Assembly (NCBI GenBank): GCA_020832985.1
Contig: JAJHRE010000007.1
Location: 1-36,055 of the forward strand
Direction of reading: 5' to 3'
Length of the DNA stretch: 36,055 nucleotides
Source: Desulfurococcaceae archaeon
GTDB taxonomy: Archaea; Thermoproteota; Thermoprotei_A; Sulfolobales; NBVN01
The translations under genes and the position numbers were made by a program. The notes beneath the pieces are model-generated. The model saw only the letters and a program-made list of their open reading frames with translations. It was not told the origin of the DNA and did not search any database. The stretch's first letter is position 1. Every line of letters begins with the position of its first letter. Below, in pieces: positions 11,582 to 20,978 of this stretch.

Positions 11582-12796
11582 TCACCTCACTGATATTTCA
11601 GAAGGTATTTTTAAGTCTTTATGCTTATCATAATTATTACCTATTACAGATCTCACAATCCCTACTAACTCCTCATAACTAATGCTAATTCCTTGATCAC
11701 CTAACTCTTTAACCTTAGCTAACACCTTACCAACTATATCATCACTAGGTTCAACCCCTAACTGTTTTAATACGTACATCACTGCATGCTTCCCACTATG
11801 TTTACCGAGTACGATCCTCCTCTTAGCACCTATTACTGAAGGATCTATAGGTTCGTATGTTAATGGGTTAGTCAGTACTCCATGTACATGTATTCCGGAC
11901 TCATGTGAGAATGCGTTAATACCTACTATTGGTTTGTTAGGATTGATAGGTATTCTAAATAGTTCGGAGACTAACATCGCAGTACTGAGTATGTGTTCGA
12001 ACTTTATATTAGTTTTAAGCCCGAGTATGAATGCTATTGAAGTAACTACTTCCTCTAAGGCTGCATTACCTGCCCTCTCACCAACCCCTAATACAGTAAC
12101 ATGTACTTGGTCTGCCCCGGCCTCAATAGCTGTAACACTATTAGCTACAGCCATACCGAAGTCGTTATGACAGTGAACACTTAATATGTAATTACCTCTA
12201 ACACTTTCCTTAATATGCTTGACTAAGCCATACATCTTCGTAGGTATCATAACACCTACTGTATCAGCTATATCGATCCTATCAGCTCCAGCATTAACTA
12301 CTTCTTGGAATACCTTAGTTAGGAATTCTAAATCACTTCTAGTTGAGTCCTCAGCACTGAATTCTACGGTTAGTCCGTGGGATTTAGCGTACTCGACAGC
12401 ATCTACAGCCTTCTCTAAAACTTCTTCACGACTCATACGTAATTTATACCTCATATGGATATCTGATGTCGCTATGAACAGATGTATAGCCTTACAATCA
12501 GCTTCTATAACCTTATCAATATCATCTTTGTTAGTCCTCGCTAAAGCTATGACTTCAGAACTCCTTACCTCCTTACTAATCATCTTAACGGCTAAGAACT
12601 CACCACGACTCGTTATAGGGAATCCAGCCTCTATAGAATCAACACCTAACTCCTCTAAAGCTAAGGCGATCCTTAACTTATCCTCGGGTTTTAAAGCAAC
12701 ACCAGGTGTTTGCTCACCATCTCTTAAAGTAGTATCTAAGATACGTACGTGTTTTGAATTTAAATTATGTTTTAAACTGAATTCGGGACTAGCAAT
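11582..12796 (-). CDS. leuA: 2-isopropylmalate synthase / homocitrate synthase family (N-terminus extends upstream of ORF-track start)
   Basis: Conserved DTTLRDGEQTPGVALKPEDKLRIALALEELGVDSIEAGFP is encoded in-frame upstream of the ATG at 12583, with no in-frame ATG/GTG/TTG. VHCHNDFGMAVANSV and SHESGIHVHGV within the ORF. Upstream boundary approximate. Confidence 0.88.
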   Translation of the reverse strand: MASPEFSLKHNLNSKHVRILDTTLRDGEQTPGVALKPEDKLRIALALEELGVDSIEAGFPITSRGEFLAVKMISKEVRSSEVIALARTNKDDIDKVIEADCKAIHLFIATSDIHMRYKLRMSREEVLEKAVDAVEYAKSHGLTVEFSAEDSTRSDLEFLTKVFQEVVNAGADRIDIADTVGVMIPTKMYGLVKHIKESVRGNYILSVHCHNDFGMAVANSVTAIEAGADQVHVTVLGVGERAGNAALEEVVTSIAFILGLKTNIKFEHILSTAMLVSELFRIPINPNKPIVGINAFSHESGIHVHGVLTNPLTYEPIDPSVIGAKRRIVLGKHSGKHAVMYVLKQLGVEPSDDIVGKVLAKVKELGDQGISISYEELVGIVRSVIGNNYDKHKDLKIPSEISVR

Positions 12797-12825
12797 AGGG
12801 ATCCCAGTAAGATAAGAGGGAGTAG

Positions 12826-12838
12826 ATTAAAAACTTTT
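12826..12838 (-). promoter_or_regulatory. Putative BRE/TATA element for leuA
   Basis: Minus strand AAAAGTTTTTAAT, about 25-35 nt upstream of the inferred leuA N-terminal coding region. Confidence 0.4.
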
Positions 12839-12859
12839 CTATTTTGAGTTCTTACTGAA

Positions 12860-13351
12860 TTACTTCTTAAGACCTCTTAAGTACTCTATAAGACCTCCAG
12901 CACTTAATATCCTTAACACTATATCCGGTAATTCCTTACACTTCACTCCAACATCCCTACCCTGAATCAAAACCTCACTAGATTCTAAATTCACAACCAC
13001 GTAATCCCCATCATTAACAACGTCGCTGATACCTTGACAGACTAGTACAGGGAGTCCGTTATTAATTGCATTTCTATAAAATATCCTTGAGAATGACTCA
13101 GCTAATACAGCCTTAACACCAGCTGCTTTTAAAGCTATAGCAGCTTGTTCTCTAGAAGAACCAGTACCGAATAACTTACCAGCAACTAATATAATACCTT
13201 CAGCAGCTTTCTTACTGAATTCAGGGTCTAAAGGTTCTAACACATGTTGTGCTAGGTATTGAGGGTCTGTATACTTTAGGTACTTTGCAGGTATTATGAT
13301 GTCAGTATCTATCTTATCCCCTAACTTAATAACTTTACCCTCAACCTTCAT
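12860..13351 (-). CDS. leuD: 3-isopropylmalate dehydratase small subunit
   Basis: [56 protein letters not shown]. Confidence 0.95.
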   Translation of the reverse strand: MKVEGKVIKLGDKIDTDIIIPAKYLKYTDPQYLAQHVLEPLDPEFSKKAAEGIILVAGKLFGTGSSREQAAIALKAAGVKAVLAESFSRIFYRNAINNGLPVLVCQGISDVVNDGDYVVVNLESSEVLIQGRDVGVKCKELPDIVLRILSAGGLIEYLRGLKK

Positions 13352-14598
13352 AACACATCACCAGGTTCTGAGAGCTTACCAGTTATAGCTGATGCAGCTG
13401 CTACTGCAGGACCTACTAAGTAAGTCTTAGATGTTGGACTACCCATCCTACCGATGAAGTTTCTATTCGATGTAGATATAACTACTTCGTCAGGACCTGC
13501 AACGCCGAAGTGCCCACCGATACATGGGCCGCAAGTCCCGAAAGTAACTACACATCCTGCATCAACTAATGTTTGAATATATCCTAACTCTAAAGCTTTA
13601 ATGAAGACCTTCCTAGATGCAGGTATAACTACACACCTACTCTTAACCCTCTTCCCATCCATAATCTTAGCAGCTATTTCTAAATCACTTAACCTACCGT
13701 TAGTACATGACCCTATAAATACTAAATCCACATCTAATCCACTAACCTCACGAACACTCTTAACATTATCTACATTAGGAGGTATCGCTACAAGTAAGTC
13801 TACATTACCTAGCTCAACAGTATACTCATCTACATATTCTGCGTTAGGGTCTGGTAAGACCTTACCACACTCATAACCTCTCTCAACCTTCACATACCTT
13901 ACAGTTTCATCATCAGGTATAAATAGTACTGCATCAGCATTAAACTCTACACCCATATTAGCTACAGTTGCTCTATAATCCATAGGGAATGACTGTGGAT
14001 TCTCTACGAAGAACTCTACAGACATACCGTTGAAGTAATCAGACTTAAACTCCTTAAGTATCTCTAAAGCTACATCCTTACCAGTAACCCACTTCCTAAG
14101 AGAACCTTTAAGAACTACCTTAAATGGTTTAGGGACTGTAACCCAGGTCTTACCAGTAACTACTACGGCTGCGACGTCAGTAGCTCCCATACCCTGAGCA
14201 AAAGCTCCTAAAGCACCTGCAGTTGATGTATGACTATCAGCACAGATAACTACCTGTCCAGGGAGTACGTAATTCTCTAATAATATCTGATGGAGTATCC
14301 CAGAACCTACATCATGGAAATTAACTATTCCATGCTTTCTAACGAATCCTCTCACAAGCTTCTGAATCTCAGCACTCCTAACATCTGGTGGTGGTACTAA
14401 ATGATCGAATGCTATGACTAAGCCCTTAGGGTTATATATAACTTCACGTCCTATCCTCTCCATAACCTCAATCACGTGAAACCCTGTTAAGTCGTGGAAA
14501 CCTACTAGATCTACAGAGACCTCAACAATATCATTAGGTGCTACCTTCCTACCAGAAGCTCTACTCAATATCTTCTCAGTCAAAGTCTGACCAGTCAC
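13348..14598 (-). CDS. leuC: 3-isopropylmalate dehydratase large subunit
   Basis: [76 protein letters not shown]. Confidence 0.95.
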   Translation of the reverse strand: MTGQTLTEKILSRASGRKVAPNDIVEVSVDLVGFHDLTGFHVIEVMERIGREVIYNPKGLVIAFDHLVPPPDVRSAEIQKLVRGFVRKHGIVNFHDVGSGILHQILLENYVLPGQVVICADSHTSTAGALGAFAQGMGATDVAAVVVTGKTWVTVPKPFKVVLKGSLRKWVTGKDVALEILKEFKSDYFNGMSVEFFVENPQSFPMDYRATVANMGVEFNADAVLFIPDDETVRYVKVERGYECGKVLPDPNAEYVDEYTVELGNVDLLVAIPPNVDNVKSVREVSGLDVDLVFIGSCTNGRLSDLEIAAKIMDGKRVKSRCVVIPASRKVFIKALELGYIQTLVDAGCVVTFGTCGPCIGGHFGVAGPDEVVISTSNRNFIGRMGSPTSKTYLVGPAVAAASAITGKLSEPGDVL

Positions 14599-14685
14599 AC
14601 CTCACACCTCATAAACATCTAATAATAATTTTTAAATATTTGCTTAAGTGATTTGAATATTCTCCATACTTAAGTTACCATATGA

Positions 14686-14700
14686 TAAAGCTTATATACC
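14686..14700 (+). promoter_or_regulatory. Putative BRE/TATA box for transketolase genes
   Basis: TAAAGCTTATATACC, followed about 25 nt downstream by GGTG (14723-14726) and ATG at 14733. Confidence 0.5.
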
Positions 14701-14732
14701 CAACACGTATAGATACTGCTACGGTGTAGGCG

Positions 14733-15505
14733 ATGTCACTCCAAAACTGAATATATATGAGATCCATCAAATAAAAACCCTTTCAGAATATGTTAGGACT
14801 GCAGTAATAGATCTTCACCATATTGAGAAGAACCTCCATATGGGTTCTACATTAAGTTGTATAGAGATACTGACTGTGTTAGTTAGTAAATATATTAGGA
14901 GGAGCTCAGATAAATTAAATAGAGATTGGTTAATCCTAAGTAAGGGTCATGCAGCACCAGCATTATACGTATTGTTAGCTGAGGTAGGTATTATACCTAG
15001 GGAGGAATTAGTTAAGATCCAATCCATCAACTCCATACTTCAAGGTCATCCAGACATATCCATCCCTGGAGTTGATATGTCTACAGGTAGTTTAGGGCAG
15101 GGTCTAAGCTTTGCTGTAGGTATTGCTACATGGATTAAATTTAAAGGTGGTTATGGGAGGGTTTACGTAATTATGGGTGATGGTGAACAGGATGAAGGTC
15201 AGGTTTGGGAAGCTATGACTGACGCCGTCCGTAGAGGTTTAGATAACCTGCTAGTAATCATCGATGTTAACGACTATCAATTAGATGGGAAGACCTCTGA
15301 GGTTAAACCTAAACATTACATGCCTCTGATTTGGAAAACAGTTGGTTGGGAGGTGTTTGTATGTGATGGTCATGACATAATTAGTCTAATTAATTCTATA
15401 GATAATGCCCTGAGTTGTGGGAGGCCATCAGTAATCTTCGCTAAAACCGTTAGGGGTAGAGGACTCAAACCTATAGAAGGTACTGAGTTACAGAGGGTTG
15501 AGTAA
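14733..15505 (+). CDS. Transketolase N-terminal subunit (apparent frame break between the likely ATG and the main frame)
   Basis: [67 protein letters not shown]. Conserved N-terminus ([27 protein letters not shown]) lies upstream of the ORF-track ATG at 14840 in a frame without ATG/GTG/TTG. Confidence 0.88.
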
Positions 15506-16461
15506 TGATTGAATCCATGCGTGATGCTGTAGGTATGGTATTAAGTGAGTTAGGTAGTGAATTAGATGATTTAGTCGTAGTAACTGCAGATGTTGGTAGA
15601 GCTACTAGAGCATACATGTTTGGTAAGAAATACCCGAGCAGATACTTTAACGTAGGTATAGCTGAACAACACTTAATAAGTTTTGCAGCAGGTCTCGCAG
15701 CTGTTGGTGCTAGACCTGTAGTATGTGCGTTCTCTATGTTCCTCATGAGGGCTTGGGAGCAGATTAGAAATACTGTAGGTAGGATGAACTTAAATGTTAA
15801 GATGGTAGGTACCCATGCAGGATTTAGTGATCATGCTGATGGCTCTAGTCATCAATCATTAGAGGATATAGCGTTGATGAGGACTATACATAACATATCT
15901 GTTGTAGTTCCTGCTGATGTAAAGGATGTGCTGAGGAGTTTACCAGTTATAGTTAAGGATGTGAAGGGTCCTGTATACTATAGGGTTGGACGTGATTACA
16001 CCCCATCAATAACTGACAACTATGATTATGAGTATGAGTTAGGGAAGGCATACATCCTTGAAGAAGGCTATGATATAGCTATAATGTCTGCAGGTCCAGT
16101 CCTACTAGAGTCGCTCGTAGCTGCTAAGGAACTTAAGAGATTAGGTATTAGTGTAGCTGTAGTAAACCTAATTAACATTAAGCCAATTGATGAGGTACTC
16201 ATAGAGAGTATGGCTAGGAAGTGTGGTCGGATTATAACTGTAGAAGAACATGCTATATACGGTGGTATAGGTTCTGCCGTAGCTGAGGTAGTAACTCAGA
16301 AATATCCGGTCCCTATGAAATTTATCGGTGTAGTAGGTTATGGGAAGTCTGCTAAGAACGTTAAGGAGCTTTGGAATTACTACGGATTAAATAGTGAAGC
16401 AATTATGAAGGCATCATTAGAATTACTGAAGTTAGACGTAAATATCGATGAAACTAATTAA
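15505..16461 (+). CDS. Transketolase C-terminal subunit
   Basis: [50 protein letters not shown]; start overlaps upstream stop (TAATG). Confidence 0.92.
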   Translation: MIESMRDAVGMVLSELGSELDDLVVVTADVGRATRAYMFGKKYPSRYFNVGIAEQHLISFAAGLAAVGARPVVCAFSMFLMRAWEQIRNTVGRMNLNVKMVGTHAGFSDHADGSSHQSLEDIALMRTIHNISVVVPADVKDVLRSLPVIVKDVKGPVYYRVGRDYTPSITDNYDYEYELGKAYILEEGYDIAIMSAGPVLLESLVAAKELKRLGISVAVVNLINIKPIDEVLIESMARKCGRIITVEEHAIYGGIGSAVAEVVTQKYPVPMKFIGVVGYGKSAKNVKELWNYYGLNSEAIMKASLELLKLDVNIDETN

Positions 16462-16482
16462 AATGCAGGACTATTAAGCGTT

Positions 16483-16685
16483 CCCCCCGCTAACAGTACC
16501 TGATAGTACCTATGAATACCTGTATTTTCATTAGTGGGGTTGGACCTTGGTGTGGGTTCATTAGCTTCACCTACATCTCATGGGCTCCAGTCGAACCTAA
16601 CGTCATGAGGCCCCCATCTGAGTGTGTAGGTTCATCACCACTCAGTACATCTCACCGCAGTGCAGCTCATCCAAAATTATAGTGG
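16483..16685. ncRNA. Candidate structured non-coding RNA (family and strand unresolved)
   Basis: GC-rich island in a 423-nt intergenic gap. Complementary arms: CCCCGCTAA (16485-16493) / TTAGTGGGG (16531-16539), ACCTACA (16569-16575) / TGTAGGT (16625-16631), CTCATG (16577-16582) / CATGAG (16604-16609), and alternative CTGAGTG (16618-16624) / CACTCAG (16639-16645). Confidence 0.4.
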
Positions 16686-16884
16686 ATTTAAACATTACCC
16701 TATAGAACCAGATATCTACAGCTACTCACAACTACCTAAACTTATCATCAGTCCTGTAACAGCCTCTATACCTAGATAGCCATTAGTTATGGTTCATATT
16801 CTCATTAAATACTTTAAGTATACTTTCATATAATTTTATTAAATGTTTAACTTCCCTGAGACTATATAATGTAGGTTATAACTC

Positions 16885-17766
16885 TTGGTTAAGGTGTTAC
16901 TCGTAAGTGGTTTACTAACTCATGATTCAGGTAAGACTTGGTTTTCGGTAGGTCTAGCTAAGTACTTAGTAGGGAGTGGTTTTAGAGTTAGTATGTATAA
17001 ACCTGTTGCAGCTCATAATGCGTGGACTCAATACTTCACAGTTGTTAAGAGTGAGGAGCTTAAGTTGTTAGTAGGTTCTGACGTACTAACATATCTGAGT
17101 TCTGGGTTAGTAAGTGTTGATGAGTTACCGTTAGTTAACCCAGTAGATCTATTACTAGCTCCTCCAGATGTTATCAACTACCTCAGGAGGGGTGGTGAGT
17201 ACGTATATAACTACCTTACCGACTTAACGAACCAGTTCACTCAAGTGGTAATAGCTAGGATCACCTCATGTACTACGAACACGTACGAACATTTCAGAAT
17301 AGATTCCAACTTAGGTAATGTAGTGAGTTCTCTAAGGGATGATCTAATAGAATTATCGAGGTGTTTAAAGAGTAAGAGCATAGACATTAAAGAATTAATT
17401 AACTTATTAACTAGTCAAGCTATAGAGTCAAACTTAAACACCTGTTTGAAGAAGCTTTCAGATAGTAAAGATGTAGTGGTAGTGGAGTCTTTTAATGATG
17501 CTATAACTCCATATATATCACTACTAAATTATGTAGATGTTATAGCTTTAGTATCTTATGGTCGGGTATTACTAATCAACGATATAGGTATGGTTAAGGA
17601 GTTAATTAGTAAGGGGTTCGTAGGTCGAGGGTATGAGATCCTTAGGGCTTCAAACATACTTAAGGAGTTAAAACCTTCATCTATCTTCGAGATTAAACCT
17701 TCTTTATATATTGAACGATACGACGATGTTTTTAAAAGTATGGCTAAGGAGTTAATGAATTATTAA
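16885..17766 (+). CDS. P-loop ATPase of the dethiobiotin synthetase/CobQ-like class, function unknown
   Basis: KVLLVSGLLTHDSGKTWFSVGLAKYLVGSGFRVSMYKPVAAHN (Walker A SGLLTHDSGKT); VVVVESFND. Confidence 0.65.
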   Translation: MVKVLLVSGLLTHDSGKTWFSVGLAKYLVGSGFRVSMYKPVAAHNAWTQYFTVVKSEELKLLVGSDVLTYLSSGLVSVDELPLVNPVDLLLAPPDVINYLRRGGEYVYNYLTDLTNQFTQVVIARITSCTTNTYEHFRIDSNLGNVVSSLRDDLIELSRCLKSKSIDIKELINLLTSQAIESNLNTCLKKLSDSKDVVVVESFNDAITPYISLLNYVDVIALVSYGRVLLINDIGMVKELISKGFVGRGYEILRASNILKELKPSSIFEIKPSLYIERYDDVFKSMAKELMNY

Positions 17767-17815
17767 GTTATGATAACATTATTAGGGATGTTGTGAGTGA
17801 TTTAGTGGAGTTCGT

Positions 17816-18529
17816 ATGGTTAGTGAGTATTTAAGGGATATCATAGCTAAGAGGGTTGCTGGAGATATAGTGATGAGTGATAACTACGGTAATGCTTTGA
17901 GGAAATGGAGGGAGGTCTTTAAAGTATCACAGGTAGACCTCGCCAGAGTTATGGGAGTCTCAGCAAGTGTTATTAGTGATTACGAGAAGAATCGTAGGGT
18001 TCCAGGATCTCGTTTCGTTAAGAAGTTTGTAGATGCTTTACTAACCTTAGATGGTGAGAGGGGTTGGTTAGTAGTTAAGGAGTTAGCTAAGAGTTTGAAC
18101 ATCCTCTACAGTAACGCTATATTAGATGTTAGGGAGTTGAACTCACCAGTTAGTTTAGATAGGATTTTAGATTTAGTTGAGGGTATTATAGTTAATTCTT
18201 ACATAACCTCAGAAGGGGTTTACGGTTACACAGTAATAGATAGTATTGAAGCTATTGAGAGTTTAAGCGGTAATGAGTTTTGGCAGATTATGGGTATGAA
18301 TACTAGGAGGGCTTTAATATTTACTAAGGTAAGTACTGGTAGGTCGCCTTTAATAGCTATTAGAGTAGCTCCGACTAAACCTGCTGTAGTAGTTCTTCAC
18401 GGGCCTAAGAAAGTTGATCCACTAGCTATTAAATTAGCTGATAAGGAGGGGATACCGTTAATACTCTCATTAGTTGATAATGTTAATGAGTTAATTAAGA
18501 ACTTAAAGATGTTATCAGGTTATCCCTAA
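17816..18529 (+). CDS. HTH (XRE/Cro-like) transcriptional regulator with archaeal C-terminal domain
   Basis: ALRKWREVFKVSQVDLARVMGVSASVISDYEKNRRVPGSRFVKKFVDALL. Confidence 0.8.
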   Translation: MVSEYLRDIIAKRVAGDIVMSDNYGNALRKWREVFKVSQVDLARVMGVSASVISDYEKNRRVPGSRFVKKFVDALLTLDGERGWLVVKELAKSLNILYSNAILDVRELNSPVSLDRILDLVEGIIVNSYITSEGVYGYTVIDSIEAIESLSGNEFWQIMGMNTRRALIFTKVSTGRSPLIAIRVAPTKPAVVVLHGPKKVDPLAIKLADKEGIPLILSLVDNVNELIKNLKMLSGYP

Positions 18530-18900
18530 CTACTCTTCATCTTCCTCTCCTCAATAATTACTAAAGCTTTAGCTATATCACCACCAGCTTCTCTTAAGAC
18601 GTTAATTGCTGTCTCCCTATCAACTCCTCCATGCTGGATCACAAAGTTTATATCATCCTCACTAAAACTCACTTGTGAAACTTCAATACCTTCCCTCTTC
18701 TCAATAACTTTCTCACTCTTACCAATAACTTGATATACCTTCTGGCCTTGTGATGTAAATACTATTACCTGTGGTTCCTCTATAACTATCTCTGAATCAT
18801 CTGTTTCAAGAATTACTAACCTCACATTACTTAACTCTTCAACATTAATACCTAACTTCTTAAGTGTTCTTTTAAGTTCTCTAGGACTTAAAGGAATCAT
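18526..18900 (-). CDS. nac: Nascent polypeptide-associated complex protein (NAC domain plus UBA)
   Basis: LKKLGINVEELSNVRLVILETDDSEIVIEEPQVIVFTSQGQKVYQVIG and C-terminal UBA DINFVIQHGGVDRETAINVLREAGGDIAKALVII. Confidence 0.92.
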   Translation of the reverse strand: MIPLSPRELKRTLKKLGINVEELSNVRLVILETDDSEIVIEEPQVIVFTSQGQKVYQVIGKSEKVIEKREGIEVSQVSFSEDDINFVIQHGGVDRETAINVLREAGGDIAKALVIIEERKMKSS

Positions 18901-18966
18901 TTAAATCCCTCTTAATACTTATAAATAAGGAAATATAAGTGTATACAAACTGATACGGTTTAAGAC

Positions 18967-20244
18967 ATGGTGGATTTAGAGGTTAAGGTGTTAGGTGGTG
19001 GGCGTGAGGTAGGTAGGTCTGCTATAGCTATAGGCTATAGTGGTAAGTACTTACTATTAGATTACGGTATAAATTTTTCTGAAGATGATATACCGCAGTT
19101 TCCCCAACATATAAGGCCTTCGTTAATTGAGGGTATAGTGTTATCTCACGCACATCTAGACCATATAGGTGCTGCACCCTTGATATACTCCTCATATAGA
19201 GTCCCTACAATAACTACAAGATTGACTAAGTCTTTAATAGGTATAATGATAGAGGACTTCCTAAAGATCTCAGGGTATTACATACCTTACGAGTATAATG
19301 AGTTAAACACATTACTAGATAATACTCTAGAGTTGGATTTAAATGAGAGTTTAGAGGTAGGTGATTTCCACATAAAGTTATTGAATGCTGGTCATATACC
19401 TGGTAGTGCTATGGTTTTAGTTGATGTCGAAGGTTATAAAGTACTGTATACAGGTGATGTTAATACTATAGAGACTAAGTTGGTGAAGCCTGTTCATGTA
19501 GATGGTGTTGAAGCTGATATATTGATTACTGAGGCAACTTACGGAGATACTCAACACCCACCTAGGGATTATGTGGAGAGGGAGTTGATTAACTCGATAA
19601 TTGATACTGTAGATAGTGGTGGTAACGTGTTAATACCTGTCTTCAGCTTAGGTAGAGCTCAGGAAATACTATGTGTTCTGTATCAGTACGCTCCAGGACT
19701 TACTGTTTACTACGACGGTATGGTTAGACGTATCAGTGAGGTTATCTCAAGCTATCCTGAGTACATAAATAGGTACGACTTACTGATTAAAGCACTTAGG
19801 GAGTTTAACATGGTTAGAAGTTCTTCTGAGAGGAAGAAGATCATTAAGGAGAAGGGTGTAGTTATAGTAGCATCTGCTGGGATGCTTAAGGGAGGGCCCT
19901 CACAGTATTATGCTAAGCAACTATCAAGTAATTCCAAGAATTCTATATTCCTAGTTAGTTATCAGGCGAGAGGTTCTCCAGGTAGGAAGTTATTAGAGTT
20001 TGGAGTTATTGAGGATGGAGGTTCTTTAATTAAGGCTAAGATCCGTTGGTTTGATTTCTCAAGTCATGCAGATTCTGAAGGACTTCTAAAGATAGTAGGA
20101 GGTTTAAGAGGTGTTAAGCACGTAATAGTAGTACATTCTGAAGAAAGCGTTGGTAAGGAATTCGTAAGTAGGGTAAGTAGCCTAGACAGTAGTTTAAAGG
20201 TCTACTACCCAGCTAATGGTGATGTCATACATATTAACGTTTAG
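18967..20244 (+). CDS. Beta-CASP metallo-beta-lactamase ribonuclease, aCPSF2-like
   Basis: LGGGREVGRSAIAI, LSHAHLDHIGAAPLIY, ITEATYGDTQHPPR, IPVFSLGRAQEIL, FSSHADSEGLLKIV; no N-terminal KH domains. Confidence 0.88.
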   Translation: MVDLEVKVLGGGREVGRSAIAIGYSGKYLLLDYGINFSEDDIPQFPQHIRPSLIEGIVLSHAHLDHIGAAPLIYSSYRVPTITTRLTKSLIGIMIEDFLKISGYYIPYEYNELNTLLDNTLELDLNESLEVGDFHIKLLNAGHIPGSAMVLVDVEGYKVLYTGDVNTIETKLVKPVHVDGVEADILITEATYGDTQHPPRDYVERELINSIIDTVDSGGNVLIPVFSLGRAQEILCVLYQYAPGLTVYYDGMVRRISEVISSYPEYINRYDLLIKALREFNMVRSSSERKKIIKEKGVVIVASAGMLKGGPSQYYAKQLSSNSKNSIFLVSYQARGSPGRKLLEFGVIEDGGSLIKAKIRWFDFSSHADSEGLLKIVGGLRGVKHVIVVHSEESVGKEFVSRVSSLDSSLKVYYPANGDVIHINV

Positions 20245-20912
20245 TACCTCCCTCTCAGAACCCTCTTCACATAAAGATTATTATCTACCTCATAACCTAT
20301 AGTTGAGCTAGGGCCGTGACCAGGGTATACCACTACATCACGTTCAAACCTAGTTACCAACATCCTCAAACTATTAACTAACTTATCCCAGGAACCACCA
20401 GGTAGGTCTGTCCTACCGACACTCTCCTTAAAGAGTGTATCACCAGTAAATAACACTTTAGATGATGGTATGTAGATAGTTATAGACCCAGGTGTATGTC
20501 CAGGCGTATGTATTATTTGAACCTCATCACTACCTAACCTTAAGACCTCACCACCTTTAAGCAGTATATCAGGTCTCACATCATTAAATGAAACGTCTAT
20601 CCCCCACTCCAAAGCCCACTCAACACTCTCCTTTAAAACCTCAACATCAAGCTCGTGAAGCATAAACCTACAACCGACTAATTCCCTCAACCCCTTAACA
20701 CCGCATACGTGATCTGCATGTCCGTGAGTCGCTATAATACCTACTACCTTCAAACCAGAACTGATTAAATCACTAATCTTAGGGAGTATCTCATCTGTAG
20801 CTGGATCTATTACTAATGCTTCTAAAGTACTAACATCGTATATTACATATGCGTTAGTGTTGAGTGGACCTAATACATAATTTAATATCCTTAACATCTT
20901 AAACCCTAACAA
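20241..20912 (-). CDS. MBL-fold hydrolase (glyoxalase II-like)
   Basis: ATHGHADHVCGVKGL, IHTPGHTPGSITIYI, LFTGDTLFKESVGRTDLPGG, YPGHGPSSTIGYE. Confidence 0.88.
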   Translation of the reverse strand: MLGFKMLRILNYVLGPLNTNAYVIYDVSTLEALVIDPATDEILPKISDLISSGLKVVGIIATHGHADHVCGVKGLRELVGCRFMLHELDVEVLKESVEWALEWGIDVSFNDVRPDILLKGGEVLRLGSDEVQIIHTPGHTPGSITIYIPSSKVLFTGDTLFKESVGRTDLPGGSWDKLVNSLRMLVTRFERDVVVYPGHGPSSTIGYEVDNNLYVKRVLRGRY

Positions 20913-20978
20913 TCATAATCGAATTCAGTTTATTAAATCCTCCGAAAATCAAACCCTTAGGAAGTAATTCGTATAGTG

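Noticed and set aside
12219-12815. Plus-strand ORF, 198 aa, opposite leuA N-terminus
   Set aside because: The minus strand encodes the conserved DTTLRDGEQTPG region; the plus ORF is a shadow ORF.
16588-16600. T-loop-like AGGTTCGACT on the minus strand suggesting a tRNA
   Set aside because: No matching acceptor stem, D arm or anticodon arm at proper spacing.
16618-16645. C/D-box sRNA (GTGATGA on the minus strand)
   Set aside because: No convincing CUGA D/D' boxes at guide spacing; the hairpin complementarity explains the region better.
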